From: Rhodospirillales bacterium
GTDB lineage: Bacteria > Pseudomonadota > Alphaproteobacteria > Rhodospirillales > Defluviicoccaceae
DNA length: 64,000 bases
Assembly (NCBI GenBank): GCA_016712595.1
Contig: JADJQT010000002.1
Span: forward strand, 372,001-436,000
Reading direction: 5' to 3'
Below, one piece after another: positions 61,875-64,000 of this stretch. The translations under genes were made by a program, and so were the position numbers. Position 1 is the stretch's first letter. Every line of letters begins with the position of its first letter. The notes under the pieces are model-generated. The model saw only the letters and a list, made by a program, of their open reading frames with translations, searched no databases and was not told where the DNA came from.

Positions 61875-64000
61875 ATGAATTTCGAGAAATATACCGAGCG
61901 CTCCCAGGGGTTTGTTCAGGCGGCTCAGGCACTGGCGCTGCGCCGCAATCACCAGCAGCTCACCCCGCTGCACGTCTTGCAGGTCTTGCTCGACGACAAG
62001 GAGGGCCTTGCTGCCAATCTCATCCAGGCGGCTGGTGGTGACGCGGCCAGGGCGAAGTTGAGTTGCGAATCCGAGCTCGCCAAACTGCCGAAGGTCGAGG
62101 GCGGCAGCGGGCAGGTGTTCCTGGCGCCGGAAACGGCGCGGCTGTTCGAGCAGGCGGAGCAGATTGCCGAGAAGGCCGGCGATCAGTTCGTGACCGTCGA
62201 GCGTATCCTGCTGGCATTGGCCCTCGCTTCCGGAACCCCGCCGGCACGGGTGCTGGCGGACGCGGGCGTTTCGGCTCAGGGACTGAACCGGGCGATCGAG
62301 GACGTGCGCAAGGGGCGTACCGCGACCTCGGCCAGTGCGGAGGACAGCTACGATGCCCTGAAGAAGTACGCCCGCGATCTGACGGCCGCCGCCGCCGAGG
62401 GCAAGCTCGATCCGGTCATCGGCCGCGACGAGGAAATTCGTCGTACCGTGCAGGTGCTTTCCCGGCGAACAAAGAACAACCCGGTGTTGATCGGCGAAGC
62501 CGGTGTCGGCAAGACGGCCATCGTCGAAGGACTGGCGCAGCGCATCGTCAAGGGCGACGTGCCGGAGACGCTGAAGGACAAGCGGTTGATGGTGCTTGAC
62601 CTTGGCGCGCTCGTCGCCGGCGCCAAATATCGCGGCGAATTCGAAGAGCGCCTCAAGGCGGTTCTCGCCGAAGTCACCGCCGCCGCGGGGGAAATGATCC
62701 TTTTCATCGACGAGTTGCATACGCTGGTCGGCGCCGGGCGGGCGGAAGGCTCGATGGATGCGTCAAACCTATTGAAGCCGGCGCTGGCGCGCGGGGAGAT
62801 GCATTGTATCGGCGCGACGACGCTCGACGAGTACCGCAAGCACATCGAGAAGGACGCGGCTCTGGCGCGACGTTTTCAGCCGGTGTTCGTCTCCCAGCCA
62901 AGCGTCGAGGACACGATTTCGATTCTGCGCGGTCTGAAAGAGAAATACGAGCTGCATCATGGCGTGCGGATTACCGACGGCGCCATCGTCTCGGCGGCGA
63001 CGCTTTCGGATCGCTATATCACCGACCGCTTTCTCCCCGACAAGGCGATCGATCTGATCGACGAGGCGGCGAGCCGGCTGCGCATGCAGATCGATTCCAA
63101 GCCGGAGGCGATCGATGAGATCGACCGCCGCATCGTCCAGTTCAAGATCGAGCGTGAAGCCTTGAAGAAGGAACACGACAAGGCTTCGAGCGACCGGCTC
63201 GGCAAGCTCGAAAAGGAACTGGCCGACCTTGAGCAGCGCTCCGGCGAGTTGACCGCGCAGTGGCGATCCGAAAAGGATCTGCTGGCGTCGGCGACGAAGC
63301 TGAAGGAGGAACTAGACCAGGCCCGCCTTTCCGTCGAGCGTGCCTTGCGTGAAGGCAAGTACGAGGAAGCCGGCCGCCTGCAGTATTCGGCGATCCCCGA
63401 ACTCGAGCGAAAGTTGAAAGCGGCGGAAGAGGCGGGTCAGCACCGCATACTGGAAGAGGCGGTGACCTCCGAGCACGTCGCCGGCGTTGTCTCGCGGTGG
63501 ACCGGCGTGCCGGTCGACAAGATGCTCGAAGGCGAGCGGGAGAAGCTGCTGGCGATGGAAGACGTGCTCCGGTCCCGCGTCGTCGGTCAGGAGGAGGCGC
63601 TCGTCGCCGTGGCCAACGCCGTGCGCCGGGCGCGGGCCGGCTTGCAGGATCCCAACCGGCCGACCGGCTCGTTTCTCTTCCTTGGTCCCACGGGCGTCGG
63701 CAAGACCGAGCTGTGCAAGGCGCTGGCGTCGTTTCTGTTCGATGACGAGCAGGCGATGGTGCGCATCGATATGTCTGAATACATGGAAAAGCACGCGGTC
63801 GCCCGGCTGATCGGTGCGCCTCCCGGCTACGTCGGCTACGAGGAGGGGGGCGCTTTGACCGAGGCCGTCCGCCGCCGCCCCTATCAGCTCATTCTCTTCG
63901 ACGAGGTGGAAAAGGCCCATCCTGACGTCTTCAATGTCCTGCTTCAGGTGCTCGACGACGGCAGGCTCACCGATGGGCAGGGCCGCACCGTCGACTTTCG
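61875..64000 (+). CDS. clpB: ClpB disaggregase, N-terminal 708 residues (cut by window end)
   Basis: An AAA+ chaperone that, with DnaK, pulls proteins out of aggregates. The N-domain begins MNFEKYTERSQGFVQAAQAL. The first ATPase has Walker A GEAGVGKTAIVEG and Walker B ILFIDELHTL. The coiled-coil middle domain (about residues 410-530) follows, and the second ATPase has GPTGVGKTELCKAL and LILFDEVEKAHPD. The reading frame is still open at the last base, about 150 residues short of the usual ~860. The long middle domain separates it from ClpA. Confidence 0.97.
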   Translation, partial: MNFEKYTERSQGFVQAAQALALRRNHQQLTPLHVLQVLLDDKEGLAANLIQAAGGDAARAKLSCESELAKLPKVEGGSGQVFLAPETARLFEQAEQIAEKAGDQFVTVERILLALALASGTPPARVLADAGVSAQGLNRAIEDVRKGRTATSASAEDSYDALKKYARDLTAAAAEGKLDPVIGRDEEIRRTVQVLSRRTKNNPVLIGEAGVGKTAIVEGLAQRIVKGDVPETLKDKRLMVLDLGALVAGAKYRGEFEERLKAVLAEVTAAAGEMILFIDELHTLVGAGRAEGSMDASNLLKPALARGEMHCIGATTLDEYRKHIEKDAALARRFQPVFVSQPSVEDTISILRGLKEKYELHHGVRITDGAIVSAATLSDRYITDRFLPDKAIDLIDEAASRLRMQIDSKPEAIDEIDRRIVQFKIEREALKKEHDKASSDRLGKLEKELADLEQRSGELTAQWRSEKDLLASATKLKEELDQARLSVERALREGKYEEAGRLQYSAIPELERKLKAAEEAGQHRILEEAVTSEHVAGVVSRWTGVPVDKMLEGEREKLLAMEDVLRSRVVGQEEALVAVANAVRRARAGLQDPNRPTGSFLFLGPTGVGKTELCKALASFLFDDEQAMVRIDMSEYMEKHAVARLIGAPPGYVGYEEGGALTEAVRRRPYQLILFDEVEKAHPDVFNVLLQVLDDGRLTDGQGRTVDF

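Overview
The window is a GC-rich chromosomal segment from an alphaproteobacterium, most likely Rhodospirillales-like. This is inferred from gene content and synteny: hemC-hemD-Mic60-hemY next to tsaD, the ~1,600-residue NAD-glutamate dehydrogenase, a SigF/NrsF-type sigma/anti-sigma pair, a perfect CtrA-type box, and a three-gene N-acetylglutaminylglutamine amide (NAGGN) osmolyte cluster. A MaoC/PhaJ-like hydratase and a KorAB 2-oxoacid:ferredoxin oxidoreductase suggest a versatile heterotroph with polyester and low-oxygen metabolism. I cannot name the species from sequence alone.

Layout. 0-9 kb: 3' end of a semialdehyde dehydrogenase gene; a secreted PQQ-type dehydrogenase/cytochrome/Ca-binding fusion; an RhlE-type helicase with DEVD in place of DEAD; a GDSL hydrolase; a PRC-barrel protein; an ion channel; MarC. 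9-14 kb: the NAGGN operon (asnO, ngg, M42 peptidase) and tRNA-Thr(CGT). 14-20.5 kb: hemY, Mic60-like, hemD and hemC divergent from tsaD, then pyrE. 20.6-28.3 kb: a substrate-binding protein, a sensor kinase, an NsrR-like regulator with an operator-like palindrome, MaoC, an isolated flagellin/FlgL-like gene behind a CtrA box, and a TauE permease. 28.7-33.3 kb: KorAB, a ferritin-like protein and a secreted beta-propeller.

33.6-41 kb is the most accessory part. It holds a decayed IS1595-like element with intact ends and an exact 8-bp target duplication, an ECF sigma factor with its NrsF anti-sigma and a candidate autoregulated promoter, a tandem array of terminator-like hairpins, a methyltransferase gene broken by two in-frame stops, CsbD, a hemerythrin, an Fe(II) dioxygenase and a membrane-bound cyclase. 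41-51.5 kb: a run of minus-strand housekeeping genes (3-HIBDH-like, aldo/keto reductase, dapF, mtaB, ftsY), then an N-formylglutamate amidohydrolase/YbdK pair, a CBS protein, and an MFS transporter with a coupled 43-residue membrane peptide divergent from a LysR regulator. 51.7-64 kb: NAD-glutamate dehydrogenase, a UMF1-type transporter, murA, a trypsin-like protease fused to a degenerate endonuclease/phosphatase-fold domain, and the 5' part of clpB behind a possible heat-shock promoter.

I found no CRISPR array, prophage or classical defence island. The best leads for something undescribed are the protease-EEP fusion, the multi-domain PQQ/cytochrome/dockerin protein, the NsrR-like neighbourhood with an unrecognised 131-residue protein, and the terminator array beside the broken methyltransferase.
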